From: Cyclobacteriaceae bacterium
GTDB lineage: Bacteria > Bacteroidota > Bacteroidia > Cytophagales > Cyclobacteriaceae
DNA: 64,000 nucleotides
NCBI GenBank assembly: GCA_026129485.1
Contig: JAHCHY010000007.1
Span: 124,001 to 188,000, forward strand
Direction of reading: 5' to 3'
The notes beneath the pieces are model-generated. The model worked only from the letters and a program-made list of their open reading frames with translations, was not told where the DNA came from and did not search any database. The translations under genes were made by a program, and so were the position numbers. Below are positions 41,634 to 52,774 of this stretch, one piece after another (the stretch's first letter is position 1; every line of letters starts with the position of its first letter).

Positions 41634-42674
41634 CTGAAAAGAAGGCGCTGCATATATCTGCCATTGGTTTTGGGGTTTCTGTTGTTCTTTCCGGCATGGC
41701 TAAACGCGCAGGACGACAAAAAACCTACCTTCCCGTTAGAAACCATTTATGCCGAGCGTAAGCCTAACACCATTCGGAAGTTTTTAACCCGGCTCAATTT
41801 CAGCTTTAGCACCGGGTATGGAAACACATACATGAAGCACGCCCTGGATGATTTTGGCGTTTTTCAAAGACCCGGGTTTGCGCCACGGGTGTTCCGGAAC
41901 AACAGCCCGCTTGATACCACCTATACAAACTGGATAAACCGTGTTACGGCCGACACATTATCCGTTATACCACAAAGCTTTCTGGTTACGGGGGATACTG
42001 CTCAATTGGGGTTCAGGGGAAGAAGTAAAAATATCCCCGTCAACATACGGGTGCATTACGAATTTTTGAAACGGTACAGGATAGGTGTGGGCTATAGCTA
42101 CGAACATCTTACTCTTGGCGAGTTCAGGCCCACCGCATATAAGGATAGCATCGGTACATTCAGGCCTGATCAATATCGCGGTTGGATGCGTAAGTTTTAT
42201 GGGTACGCGGGCGGTTCATTTTATCGTATAGACAAGTTTCTGTTTACGGGCGATCTGGAAGTAGGTAGCTATAAGCCTAACCGCATCTTTGATAATAACT
42301 CGATCAACAGAAGCGTCTATTTCAACCTTGGCGTTACAATCGAACGGGAACTCTCTGAGTATTTGAGGCTTTACATAAGACCTTCCTACGATATCAAGAA
42401 ATACACCCTCAACGTTCCCGGCAGCAACGGGAACTCGATCGTACACCGGATGAATGCCGGTTACCTGCAGGTGGGACTTACTTATTCTATTCCCGAATTA
42501 CCCCGATGCTACCTGAAGGATTGCAAGATCCAGATCAACCACGCACACGGCAACAAAGAGTACCGCAGCCGGGTACACCCCATATACAAAAAGCAGAACC
42601 CGGGGTATGGCGAAAATAACCCCACGCTCATCAAATACAAGGGTAAGAACAAGCGAAAGCTGAACCCCTATTAG
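41634..42674 (+). CDS. Outer-membrane or secreted beta-rich protein of unknown function
   Basis: About 346 residues. The TTG at 41664 would start inside a signal peptide. The same frame runs back to a CTG at 41634, giving the basic n-region KRRRCIYLPL before LVLGFLLFFPAWLNAQ, so CTG (or an undetected start) is preferred. The mature part shows alternating strands ending in aromatic residues (RIGVGYSYEHLTLGEF, FYGYAGGSFYRI, FLFTGDLEVGSY, LRLYIRPSYDIKKYTL, AGYLQVGLTYSI), consistent with a barrel of 8-12 strands. A short basic C-terminal tail follows. The start is uncertain; no named family. Confidence 0.7.
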   Translation: MKRRRCIYLPLVLGFLLFFPAWLNAQDDKKPTFPLETIYAERKPNTIRKFLTRLNFSFSTGYGNTYMKHALDDFGVFQRPGFAPRVFRNNSPLDTTYTNWINRVTADTLSVIPQSFLVTGDTAQLGFRGRSKNIPVNIRVHYEFLKRYRIGVGYSYEHLTLGEFRPTAYKDSIGTFRPDQYRGWMRKFYGYAGGSFYRIDKFLFTGDLEVGSYKPNRIFDNNSINRSVYFNLGVTIERELSEYLRLYIRPSYDIKKYTLNVPGSNGNSIVHRMNAGYLQVGLTYSIPELPRCYLKDCKIQINHAHGNKEYRSRVHPIYKKQNPGYGENNPTLIKYKGKNKRKLNPY

Positions 42675-42821
42675 GCCGGCAAAAAACGACTTTGAGGGGC
42701 TAAAAAATCAGGTTTTTGGCTACCTGAAAAAGCACCTAATTAACCAAAATTCCATACCTTGCAGGCCTGATTTTTACCCGGTTACGAAAGGTAAAAACAC
42801 ATACCTTAAAACAAGAAATCT

Positions 42822-45332
42822 GTGGCTGACGAAAGCACTAATTTGCCCGAGCGGCAAAACATAATTCCGATAAATATTGAAGATGAAATGCGCGGGGCCT
42901 ACATCGATTATTCGATGTCGGTAATAGTTTCGCGTGCGCTCCCTGATGTACGTGACGGGCTCAAGCCCGTACACAGAAGGGTGCTTTACGGAATGCTTGA
43001 GCTGGGTGTTAATTATAACAAACCGTACAAAAAATCAGCCCGTATTGTAGGGGAGGTTTTGGGTAAGTATCACCCGCATGGCGATGCTTCGGTATACGAT
43101 ACGATGGTGCGCATGGCTCAGGATTGGTCGCTGCGCTATACACTGGTTGATGGCCAGGGTAACTTCGGTTCGATTGATGGTGATTCCCCGGCTGCTATGC
43201 GGTACACAGAAGCGCGTTTGAAACGCATTGCAGAAGAAATGCTGTCCGACATCAATAAAGACACGGTTGACTTTCAGCCCAACTTTGATGATTCCCTTAC
43301 TGAACCGTCTGTGCTGCCGGGTAAAGTACCCAACCTGCTGATCAATGGGTCAAGCGGCATTGCCGTAGGTATGGCCACCAATATGGCGCCACACAATCTT
43401 ACCGAAGTAGTAGATGGCATTTGCGCCTATATCGATAACAAAGACATTACCATCCCTGAGCTGATGAAACTAATCACCGCTCCCGATTTTCCTACAGGCG
43501 GATTGATTTACGGATACCAGGGCGTACAGGAAGCTTTCCTTACGGGAAGGGGCCGCATTGTGGTGCGCGCAAAAGCTGAAATTGTTACGAATAGTAACGG
43601 TCGCGACCAGATTATAGTAACCGAAGTACCTTACATGGTGAATAAGGCGCAGATGATCGAAAAGACTGCAGCCCTGATCAACGAGAAAAAGCTGGAAGGT
43701 ATAAGCGATATCCGCGATGAATCTGACCGGGAAGGTTACCGTGTGGTGTATGATCTGAAAAAGGACGCCATTCCGAATATCGTACTGAACAACCTGTACA
43801 AGTACACCCAGCTGCAATCATCGTTTGGTGTAAACAATGTGGCATTAGTTAAAGGCCGGCCGCAAACCCTTAACCTGAAAGACCTGATCGTACACTTTGT
43901 GGATCATCGACATGAAGTAGTGGTTCGCAGAACAAGATATGAGCTTAACGAAGCTGAAAAGCGTGCACATATCCTCGAAGGCTATCTCATTGCGCTTGAT
44001 CACTTGGATGAAGTAATTGCGTTAATCCGCAGCTCGCGCGATCCGGAAATTGCCAAAACCGGTCTGATGGAGCAATTCAAGCTCTCCGAAATTCAGGCCA
44101 AAGCTATCCTGGAGATGCGCTTGCAACGATTAACGGGTCTTGAGCGCGAAAAAATTCAAAACGAATACGAAGAAGTAAAAGCGCTGATTGCCCGGTTAAA
44201 TGAAATCCTGGGCAATGAAGGGCTTCGCATGGGAATCATCAAAGACGAGCTTAGTGAGCTCAGGGAACGCTACGGGGACAAGCGCAGGACAGAAGTGGTG
44301 CACAGCGATGATGATATTACTCTTGAGGATATGATCCCCAATGAGGAGATGGTGATAACCGTATCCAACCAGGGATATGTGAAGCGTACATCGCTTTCAG
44401 AATATCGTACGCAGGGAAGGGGAGGCATCGGCTCCAAAGCTGCAGGCACCAAAGAAGACGATTTCACCGAGCATCTTTTCATAGCCCAGGCGCACAACTA
44501 CCTGCTCATCTTTACGGAGCTTGGCCAGGTATACTGGAAAAAAGCCTACGAAATTCCGGAAGGCACCAAAACATCAAAGGGACGAGCCATTCAGAATCTT
44601 TTGAACATTCAGCCGGGGGACAGGGTTAAGGCAATCCTGAATGTAAAAGACCTGGTGGACGAAAATTACATCAACAATACCTATGTAATTCTCTGTACCG
44701 AAAAAGGTACGATCAAGAAAACTTCGCTGGAAGCTTATTCAAGACCGAGGGCCAACGGAATTGCAGCCATTACCATCAACGATGGCGACCGCTTGTTGAA
44801 TGCCGCATTGACAAACGGGAGCAACGATATTATTATTGCCAAGAGTGAAGGAAAAGCCGTTCGCTTTAATGAAGCCGATGTGAGACCGATGGGCAGAACG
44901 GCCTCAGGTGTTAGGGCCGCTACGCTTGAATCGGACGAGGATAAGGTGATTGGCATGGTTTGCATCAGCAGGCCGGATGCCAATTTGCTGGTGGTTTCGG
45001 AGAAAGGATATGGAAAACGATCGTCCATTGATGACTACCGGATTACCCGAAGAGGCGGAAAAGGTGTTAAAACGATCAACATCACGGAAAAAACTGGCAA
45101 GCTTGTTGCAATCAAGGAAGTGGTTGACAATGACGACCTGATGATTATTAACAAGTCGGGTATCAGCATCCGCATCAGTGTAGCAGAATTGCGCATTATG
45201 GGACGCGCTACGCAGGGTGTTCGCCTGATTAAATTAAATGAAGAAGATGCTATTTCATCTGTGGAAAAAATCCAGAAGATAGAAGGCGATACAACAGAAC
45301 CAAAAACCGAAATAGAACCAGGACAAAATTAA
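42822..45332 (+). CDS. gyrA: DNA gyrase subunit A
   Basis: 836 residues from a GTG at 42822. [36 protein letters not shown] is the invariant start. Tyr128 in MRYTEARL is the DNA-cleaving tyrosine. The C-terminal pinwheel contains [10 protein letters not shown], the GyrA box that separates gyrase from topoisomerase IV; its first position is Thr, not Gln. In the quinolone pocket GDASVYD has Ala89 where E. coli has Ser83. It introduces negative supercoils together with GyrB, which is not in the window. Confidence 0.97.
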   Translation: MADESTNLPERQNIIPINIEDEMRGAYIDYSMSVIVSRALPDVRDGLKPVHRRVLYGMLELGVNYNKPYKKSARIVGEVLGKYHPHGDASVYDTMVRMAQDWSLRYTLVDGQGNFGSIDGDSPAAMRYTEARLKRIAEEMLSDINKDTVDFQPNFDDSLTEPSVLPGKVPNLLINGSSGIAVGMATNMAPHNLTEVVDGICAYIDNKDITIPELMKLITAPDFPTGGLIYGYQGVQEAFLTGRGRIVVRAKAEIVTNSNGRDQIIVTEVPYMVNKAQMIEKTAALINEKKLEGISDIRDESDREGYRVVYDLKKDAIPNIVLNNLYKYTQLQSSFGVNNVALVKGRPQTLNLKDLIVHFVDHRHEVVVRRTRYELNEAEKRAHILEGYLIALDHLDEVIALIRSSRDPEIAKTGLMEQFKLSEIQAKAILEMRLQRLTGLEREKIQNEYEEVKALIARLNEILGNEGLRMGIIKDELSELRERYGDKRRTEVVHSDDDITLEDMIPNEEMVITVSNQGYVKRTSLSEYRTQGRGGIGSKAAGTKEDDFTEHLFIAQAHNYLLIFTELGQVYWKKAYEIPEGTKTSKGRAIQNLLNIQPGDRVKAILNVKDLVDENYINNTYVILCTEKGTIKKTSLEAYSRPRANGIAAITINDGDRLLNAALTNGSNDIIIAKSEGKAVRFNEADVRPMGRTASGVRAATLESDEDKVIGMVCISRPDANLLVVSEKGYGKRSSIDDYRITRRGGKGVKTINITEKTGKLVAIKEVVDNDDLMIINKSGISIRISVAELRIMGRATQGVRLIKLNEEDAISSVEKIQKIEGDTTEPKTEIEPGQN

Positions 45333-45357
45333 AATCAGAACTAAACCTTAATTTGAA

Positions 45358-46578
45358 ATGAAAAAAATAGTTGTGTTCATGTTTGGGGTTTTACCCTTTG
45401 TCGCCTTTGCGCAAAAGGAAATAAAACCCAATGTAGGCAATGCCGAAAAGGCATTGAAAGCCGGAAAGATTGATGAAGCCAAGGCTATAATTGATGTTAC
45501 CACTGCCAGCCAGGAATTTATGGTTGACAAAAAGGGAAATCCTTCCAAAAGCGCAGCCAAAGCCTGGTTTTTGAAAGGTGTTATTTATGCGGCCATTGAT
45601 ACTACAAAAGAACAAAAATTCAAGTCGCTTGCACCCGAAGGATTTGCCGTAGCGAAAGAAGCTTTTGAAAAATCTAAAGAGATTGATAAGGATAAGACAG
45701 CCTCTTTCTTAACAGATGCAATAGGCTTCCCGTTAATGAATGAACAGGTAACGGGTGCAATGGCTCAGAGCTATTTTGATAAAGCCCTTTCTGCTTACCA
45801 GGATGAGAAAGACTATAAAAAAGCTTTCGCGTTCACTGAAAAAACCATGTATTTCATTCCGAATGATACAGCCATCCTGATGAATGCTGCGGTATATTTT
45901 GCACCGGCAGCCGAAGAATACGATAAATCAGCTGATCTGATTAAAAAGTATCACGCAAAAGGAGGTAAGTCTGCCGATTCTTACATCGTCCTTGTAGATA
46001 TTTTCTACAACAAGAAGAAAGACACGGAGGGAGCACTTAAAATTCTCCAGGAGGCTAAAAAAGTTCACCCTACCAGTACAGATTTTCCGCAAACCGAATT
46101 GTCAATTTATCTGAACGACAAGAAGTATGATGTAGCCAAACAAATGGTGGAAGCTTCGTTGCAGAAAAATCCTAACGACACACAGCAACTATACCTGCTG
46201 GGAAGGCTGCAACAGGAAATAGGGGAGAATGAAAATGCTAAAAAAACGTATTCGAAAGTACTGGCGAGCGATCCCAAAAACTTCGATGCTGCGGCCATGT
46301 TAGCTGACCTGTACTGGAAAGATGCCAAAGTTATCAAAGATCAGATGAGTAATCTTAGCAATTCCAAGGCTGATCTTGCTAAGGCGCTTGAGCTGGATAA
46401 GCAGTATGTTGAAAAGCTAAAAACCGCGCTTCCTTATGTAGAAGCCTGCGAAAAAATTTCACCCGATGATGTAAATGTGCTGTATAGCTTATTAACCATT
46501 TATGGTGATCTTGATATTCAAGCCAGCGCAAACCGTGTGAAAAAAAGATTGAAAACACTGGGCGAGGATGTAGATTAA
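45358..46578 (+). CDS. Exported tetratricopeptide-repeat protein
   Basis: 406 residues with a signal peptide (1-18, ending AFAQ), 25 bp after gyrA and probably read through from it. TPR units are clear at about 25-55 (EKALKAGKIDEAKAIIDV), 145-180 (ALSAYQDEKDYKKAFAFTEKTM), 215-245, 255-285 and 285-315 (LLGRLQQEIGENENAKKTYSKVLASDPKNFDAAAML). The role is protein-protein contact in the periplasm. The partner is unknown. It ends at a strong bidirectional terminator. Confidence 0.9.
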   Translation: MKKIVVFMFGVLPFVAFAQKEIKPNVGNAEKALKAGKIDEAKAIIDVTTASQEFMVDKKGNPSKSAAKAWFLKGVIYAAIDTTKEQKFKSLAPEGFAVAKEAFEKSKEIDKDKTASFLTDAIGFPLMNEQVTGAMAQSYFDKALSAYQDEKDYKKAFAFTEKTMYFIPNDTAILMNAAVYFAPAAEEYDKSADLIKKYHAKGGKSADSYIVLVDIFYNKKKDTEGALKILQEAKKVHPTSTDFPQTELSIYLNDKKYDVAKQMVEASLQKNPNDTQQLYLLGRLQQEIGENENAKKTYSKVLASDPKNFDAAAMLADLYWKDAKVIKDQMSNLSNSKADLAKALELDKQYVEKLKTALPYVEACEKISPDDVNVLYSLLTIYGDLDIQASANRVKKRLKTLGEDVD

Positions 46579-46591
46579 AATCAGCACGCTT

Positions 46592-48255
<1,664 letters not shown>

Positions 48256-48442
48256 CTAAAAATAAGGCGCAAAAGTACATAAACCGCCTGAAAGTATTCC
48301 AAGGCTATTACCGGGTTCAGCGTTTAACCCCTGAAAGATATAGGTTAGCCGAAATTGCGTTGATGCAGATGAAAACTACACCTGTTTTTCAGGTTATTAC
48401 CCTATCTTTATAGAATTGTTTCTTTAAAGTTAAGTATTGAAA

Positions 48443-49699
48443 ATGATAAGCAGGCTCTTCAGGTCTTGGTTGGTTCTGGCGCTTATGGCAGGTGTACTTC
48501 AGTTCCAGGCGTGCGATCCGCTGGAAGAAGAAACTCCGCCCGTTACGGAAGAGGGGTTATTCATCAACGAAATTTATGCTTCAGGTGAAGATTGGGTAGA
48601 AATATATAACAACCTGGAAACCAGTATAAATATTGGCGGTTACTTCATCTACGATAAGCCATCATCCAAATACACCATTCCGGCCGGAACAACCATCCCT
48701 GCAAAGGGCTTTATTGTATTTCTCTGCAACGATCTGGGCACGGGCTTAAATACCAATTTTAAGCTTACTTCGGCAGGCGAAACTGTTTACCTCGAAAACG
48801 CAAATAACATCCTGATCGATCGTGTGGAGTTTCCTGCCCTCAGTGCCGGACAGAGCTACGGGCGTTACCCCGATGGATCATCTAACCTGGCTATTTCAGG
48901 AACACCAACCCAGGGCACTTCAAATGGCGGCAATCAAACACCTGCCATTCTGAGCACAATACGCGAACCCATTGTACCGGGGTTTGATCAAACCGTAACC
49001 ATAAAGTGTACGCTGGTTAGCACACAAGGCCTGGCCGGGGTAAAAATCTACTATCGCTTTAATGGCGGAAGCTATGCTTCTGCAACCATGACACTTCAGA
49101 GCGGTTTATATACCGCCACGTTACCCGCACAATCCGTTGTGGGTAAAATGGAATACTACCTGGAAGCCGAAGGCACAAACGGGCTTAAATCATACGAACC
49201 TGCCACAGCGCCCAATAAGGTTTTAAGTTATCTTTTAAATACAGATGAACTTCCCGTGCTTTACATCAACGAGTTTCTGGCCTCCAATTCGTCTTGTTGT
49301 CCGGATAACTCATCTGGCAGCGCTGAGTATGACGATTGGATTGAAATTTATAACGCGGGTTCGGTGGCTGTAAATATTGGCGGCATGTATGTGTCTGATA
49401 ACAAATCAAATCCATTCAAGCATAAGATTCCTGACGATCAACCCGCGCTGACAACCATACCGGCCGGGGGGTTCCTGCTCATCTGGGCCGACAACCAACC
49501 GGAACAGGGCGCCTTACATGCCGACTTTGCCCTGAGCGCTGCAGGGGAGGATGTGGGTATCTATTATATAGATGGTCGTACCATTAATGACTATACCTTT
49601 GGTGCACAAAGTGAAAATATTTCGTGGGGAAGAACAACCAATGGCGCAGCAACATGGAAGTCATTCAGCACACCCACACCGGGGCAATCCAATAATTAA
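48443..49699 (+). CDS. Lipoprotein with two lamin-tail domains
   Basis: 418 residues from the ATG at 48443; a TTG at 48437 is an alternative. A lipobox at QFQAC makes Cys24 the anchor. Two lamin-tail (LTD) domains: about 35-155 (LFINEIYASGEDWVEIYNNLE, INIGGYFIYDKPS, IPAKGFIVFLCND, SAGETVYLEN) and about 275-415 (LYINEFLASNSSCC, DWIEIYNAGSVAVNIGGMYVSD, FLLIWADNQPEQGALHADFALSAAGEDVGIY). Between them lies an immunoglobulin-like spacer. LTDs occur on surface proteins, often beside CotH-type or exonuclease domains. It leads the DUF4956-HlyD-TolC cluster. Confidence 0.88.
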   Translation: MISRLFRSWLVLALMAGVLQFQACDPLEEETPPVTEEGLFINEIYASGEDWVEIYNNLETSINIGGYFIYDKPSSKYTIPAGTTIPAKGFIVFLCNDLGTGLNTNFKLTSAGETVYLENANNILIDRVEFPALSAGQSYGRYPDGSSNLAISGTPTQGTSNGGNQTPAILSTIREPIVPGFDQTVTIKCTLVSTQGLAGVKIYYRFNGGSYASATMTLQSGLYTATLPAQSVVGKMEYYLEAEGTNGLKSYEPATAPNKVLSYLLNTDELPVLYINEFLASNSSCCPDNSSGSAEYDDWIEIYNAGSVAVNIGGMYVSDNKSNPFKHKIPDDQPALTTIPAGGFLLIWADNQPEQGALHADFALSAAGEDVGIYYIDGRTINDYTFGAQSENISWGRTTNGAATWKSFSTPTPGQSNN

Positions 49700-49713
49700 C
49701 CCGTATTTATCTC

Positions 49714-50385
49714 ATGCTTGAGCTATTCCCCGATCAACCCGTTTACGAATACCCGCAGCTCGTCAACATCACGTATTCGTTTCTATGGGCCTTTGTGCTG
49801 GCTTCGCTTATCGCGATCACACACAAGCTTACCTTTACAGGTGATTATTATCCAAAGAATTTTTTTCAATCGCTGGTATTAGGCGCGGTGGTTACCACAC
49901 TGGTCATGATGGCTATTGGCGATAGCCTGGCACGCGGGCTGGGTGTTTTTGGCGCGATGGCAATCATTCGTTTCCGCACACGCATTGATGACCCCCGCGA
50001 TGTGCTCTTCCTGTTTGCCGCGCTCAGCACCGGGTTAGCCATTGGTGTATATGGGTTCACCATCTCATTTGTAGGCTCCGTTCTGTTTTGCCTTGTAGCT
50101 TTTCTGCTGCACTTTTCGCCCTTTAAAAGCTATGTGCACCATAATCACTTGTTTTTTTCATTGGCTAACCCGGATAAACTTGAAAGTGTGCTGACATTAA
50201 TCCGGGAATACTGTAAAGATTACCGTTCCATAGCCATGTATGTAAACAAGGAGAATGCACTTCGTTATCACTATGCCATAACGCTAAAGAAAAATTTTTC
50301 CAAGGAAGAGCTGATGCAACGTTTACTAAGGTTGGAAGGCGTACAGCATCCCAAAATATCATCAAACGAAATTGAGCAAGCCTGA
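49714..50385 (+). CDS. DUF4956 membrane protein
   Basis: 223 residues, 14 bp after the lamin-tail lipoprotein gene. Three to four membrane helices (about 18-38, 50-72, 75-110, 115-135) with the family core GVFGAMAIIRFRTRIDDPRD in the middle and a cytoplasmic alpha/beta domain of about 85 residues. The family is often found next to VTC-type polyphosphate polymerases or CotH kinases, which are missing here. Instead an HlyD-type adaptor gene follows with one-base overlap. The function is unknown. Confidence 0.9.
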   Translation: MLELFPDQPVYEYPQLVNITYSFLWAFVLASLIAITHKLTFTGDYYPKNFFQSLVLGAVVTTLVMMAIGDSLARGLGVFGAMAIIRFRTRIDDPRDVLFLFAALSTGLAIGVYGFTISFVGSVLFCLVAFLLHFSPFKSYVHHNHLFFSLANPDKLESVLTLIREYCKDYRSIAMYVNKENALRYHYAITLKKNFSKEELMQRLLRLEGVQHPKISSNEIEQA

Positions 50386-51365
50386 TGCGCATCAATTGGT
50401 TTTACATACTCACGGGCGCCCTGTTTTTTACGATGCTGTTCATCAGTTCCCGTTATTTTCGCGGGAGTGGTGATGCGGCAATCGGGCTGGCACAATCCAT
50501 ACAGTACAAAATCAGCTCAGAGAAAGCTGCGCTTGTCAAATCGGTACAGGTGGTTCCCGGTATGCAGGTGAAAGAAGGCGACTCGCTGATTAAACTAACC
50601 AGCCAGGAACTGGAAATTGAAATAGCGAAACTGAGTAACCGCATTGCTGTATTAAAATCGGAGCAGACCGAGAAAGCTAAGCTTACCGAAGCAGAGATTG
50701 CCTACATCAAAGCTGAAAACAGTATTGTAATCGAAGAGCTGGATGCCGAAATTCTGCAAACCACCAGCGAGTTGAAGCTGAATGAAGATCTTACCCGCGA
50801 GTTCGTATCTGCTGAAAAAAACCTGAAAGGATCCCCGTTGGAGATTAAGATCAATTCGCTGGAAAAGCAAAAACAAAAACACCTGCTGGCACAGGAAATC
50901 AAGATACGGGATATCCGACAGGTACGAGCCACTGAACAGCATCAACTGGAAAACCAGGTCGTACTGTTGGAAAGTGAATTAAAGCTATTCCTAAGCGAGC
51001 GCGAGAACCTCGTAAAGGTAGCCACGGCTCCGGGTGTCATAAAAAATGTATTTGTAAAAGCAGATGAGCAGGTTAGCGCTTACACGCAATTACTGGAGAT
51101 TAACCCGTTAAGACCTACTACTGTGGTCATTTACCTGGTCGGAAAAAGAGCCGATCGTTTTCCGGTTGGAGCTACGGTTACGGTATCTTCCTACGATCAA
51201 CTGCGTAACTCGGTTTCAGGCAAAGTTATTGGATACGGATCGGTTGTTGAGCTTCCGTCCATTCTGCAAAAATCAACCGCAGTAAAGGCATTCGGGCAAG
51301 AGGTGTTCATTGAAATTCCGGGTGATAATAACCTTGCCAATGGTGAAAAGATATTGGTGCGATGA
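50385..51365 (+). CDS. HlyD-type periplasmic adaptor protein
   Basis: 326 residues. One N-terminal membrane helix (about 5-22). The first half of a lipoyl-type domain (ALVKSVQVVPGMQVKEGDSLIKL) is followed by a long coiled-coil hairpin (about 75-205, rich in Leu, Glu, Lys) and the second half (VATAPGVIKNVFVKADEQVSAYTQLLEI). A beta-barrel end follows (VGATVTVSSYDQLRNSVSGKVIGYGSVVELPS). It should bridge an inner-membrane partner and the TolC-like protein encoded just after it. No ABC, RND or MFS pump gene adjoins, so DUF4956 is the only candidate partner in the operon. Confidence 0.88.
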   Translation: MRINWFYILTGALFFTMLFISSRYFRGSGDAAIGLAQSIQYKISSEKAALVKSVQVVPGMQVKEGDSLIKLTSQELEIEIAKLSNRIAVLKSEQTEKAKLTEAEIAYIKAENSIVIEELDAEILQTTSELKLNEDLTREFVSAEKNLKGSPLEIKINSLEKQKQKHLLAQEIKIRDIRQVRATEQHQLENQVVLLESELKLFLSERENLVKVATAPGVIKNVFVKADEQVSAYTQLLEINPLRPTTVVIYLVGKRADRFPVGATVTVSSYDQLRNSVSGKVIGYGSVVELPSILQKSTAVKAFGQEVFIEIPGDNNLANGEKILVR

Positions 51366-52606
51366 GGGTGCGGCTTGCGCTTACCGGTATAGTGTTTAGC
51401 CTGCATTTGCAGGCCCAGGTTACGATCGAAGAATTTTTATATTCTGCCTACCAGGAACCCGTCCTCAAATCGTTCGATGCACAAACCAGTTACCTCAGCA
51501 ACAAAAGCGTTTACCGGTTGGCGCCCATTCAAAAAATGGAATTCCGCACCGAAAGCAACCAATTAGACCGAACCCGGCAGGATTACGGACTACGGATAAA
51601 TCCCGCTAACCCGTTTGAAGTGAAACGTACATCGCAATACTTTAAGACCTACCAGGAGCTGTTATACCTGGATCGCGAACGCACGCTGAAAGAGTTGCTA
51701 TTTGCCCGGTATATGGTTGTTATCGGCTGGACATACTACCAGGAAATTCTTGAGCTGAAGGAAGAAGACAAGAGAACCACTGAAAAGTTATTAGCCATTT
51801 TGGAAGGACAACGATTCTCCGGCTTCTTCGATGCAGAAGATTATCTGGAGCTGAAGATGGAGCAGGTGGACAAAACGATCAAAGTAGAGGAAATTCTTTT
51901 TGAGATTGATAACCAGAAAAGGAGAGTAGATGCGCTTTACGATGCAGCCCGGCTAAAAACTGTAAGCTGGCCGGTAAATCAACTAATTACGCTGGAACGT
52001 TTGGAAATTGTAGTCGACAGCCTGTTTGTTCTAAGCGCACGACCAGGTGTGGCTGCTTATCGCGAAAAACAGGTTGACCTGGCGAAGCGCGAATGGCAAT
52101 TAGAGAAATCAAACATCAATGTAGGCTTTCTGCAAACCGAATATCAGGAAAGGCGCATCGCTCAAAACCGCAGGCCCTGGAATATCAGTATGGGCATAAC
52201 CATCCCGGTGTTTAATCCTAACAAAGGCGATATGACCAAACGAAAATTAGAAATGCTGGAAGCGGAGGGTGAGTTCAATGCGGCCAAAAACGACCAGTTA
52301 GCCGGTCGCGAAATCAGTCGCGAGAAAATCAAAAGCCTGCTTAAGCGTTACCGCGATGTGCAGGCGATGATGGAAAACCTGAATGTAGGCTCAGCGGCAA
52401 CCACCTTACAACAAATTAAAGACAGTAACCCGGTGGCCGTGGTACGTATGCAGAACAACCTGGTCAAGCTTAAAACGATGGCCGCACGTTTGCGGCAGGA
52501 AATTTACCTGGGGTATCTTGATTTTTTAAGTTACGCAGAAGTAGTACAGCAACAGCCTGTTCGCAACTTTCTAACCAACGATTTACGGTTGATTGGTGCA
52601 CCATGA
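51362..52606 (+). CDS. TolC-like outer membrane efflux protein
   Basis: 414 residues with a signal peptide (1-18, ending LQAQ). Long helices (KRTTEKLLAILEGQRFSGFFDAEDYLELKMEQVDKTIKVEEILFEIDNQKRRVDALY) and strand regions (PWNISMGITIPVFNPNKGDMTKRKLEMLEAEGEF) alternate as in TolC, although the sequence is very divergent. It overlaps the adaptor gene by ATGA, which is the main support for a channel role. It may form the outer-membrane duct of the DUF4956/HlyD assembly. Confidence 0.75.
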   Translation: MRVRLALTGIVFSLHLQAQVTIEEFLYSAYQEPVLKSFDAQTSYLSNKSVYRLAPIQKMEFRTESNQLDRTRQDYGLRINPANPFEVKRTSQYFKTYQELLYLDRERTLKELLFARYMVVIGWTYYQEILELKEEDKRTTEKLLAILEGQRFSGFFDAEDYLELKMEQVDKTIKVEEILFEIDNQKRRVDALYDAARLKTVSWPVNQLITLERLEIVVDSLFVLSARPGVAAYREKQVDLAKREWQLEKSNINVGFLQTEYQERRIAQNRRPWNISMGITIPVFNPNKGDMTKRKLEMLEAEGEFNAAKNDQLAGREISREKIKSLLKRYRDVQAMMENLNVGSAATTLQQIKDSNPVAVVRMQNNLVKLKTMAARLRQEIYLGYLDFLSYAEVVQQQPVRNFLTNDLRLIGAP

Positions 52607-52774
52607 GAAATTATGCGGATTGTATTAACCCGGTTTCTCTCAATTCTTTTCCGGCAGGAACATACCGGAGTTACCACCTGTAAAAACGAATCTTATTAAG
52701 TATCAGACTTTCTGTGAACTCTGGATTTAATCCAATACTTTAGGCTTCTACTGGATAGAGCTTGTAAAAAGTTT

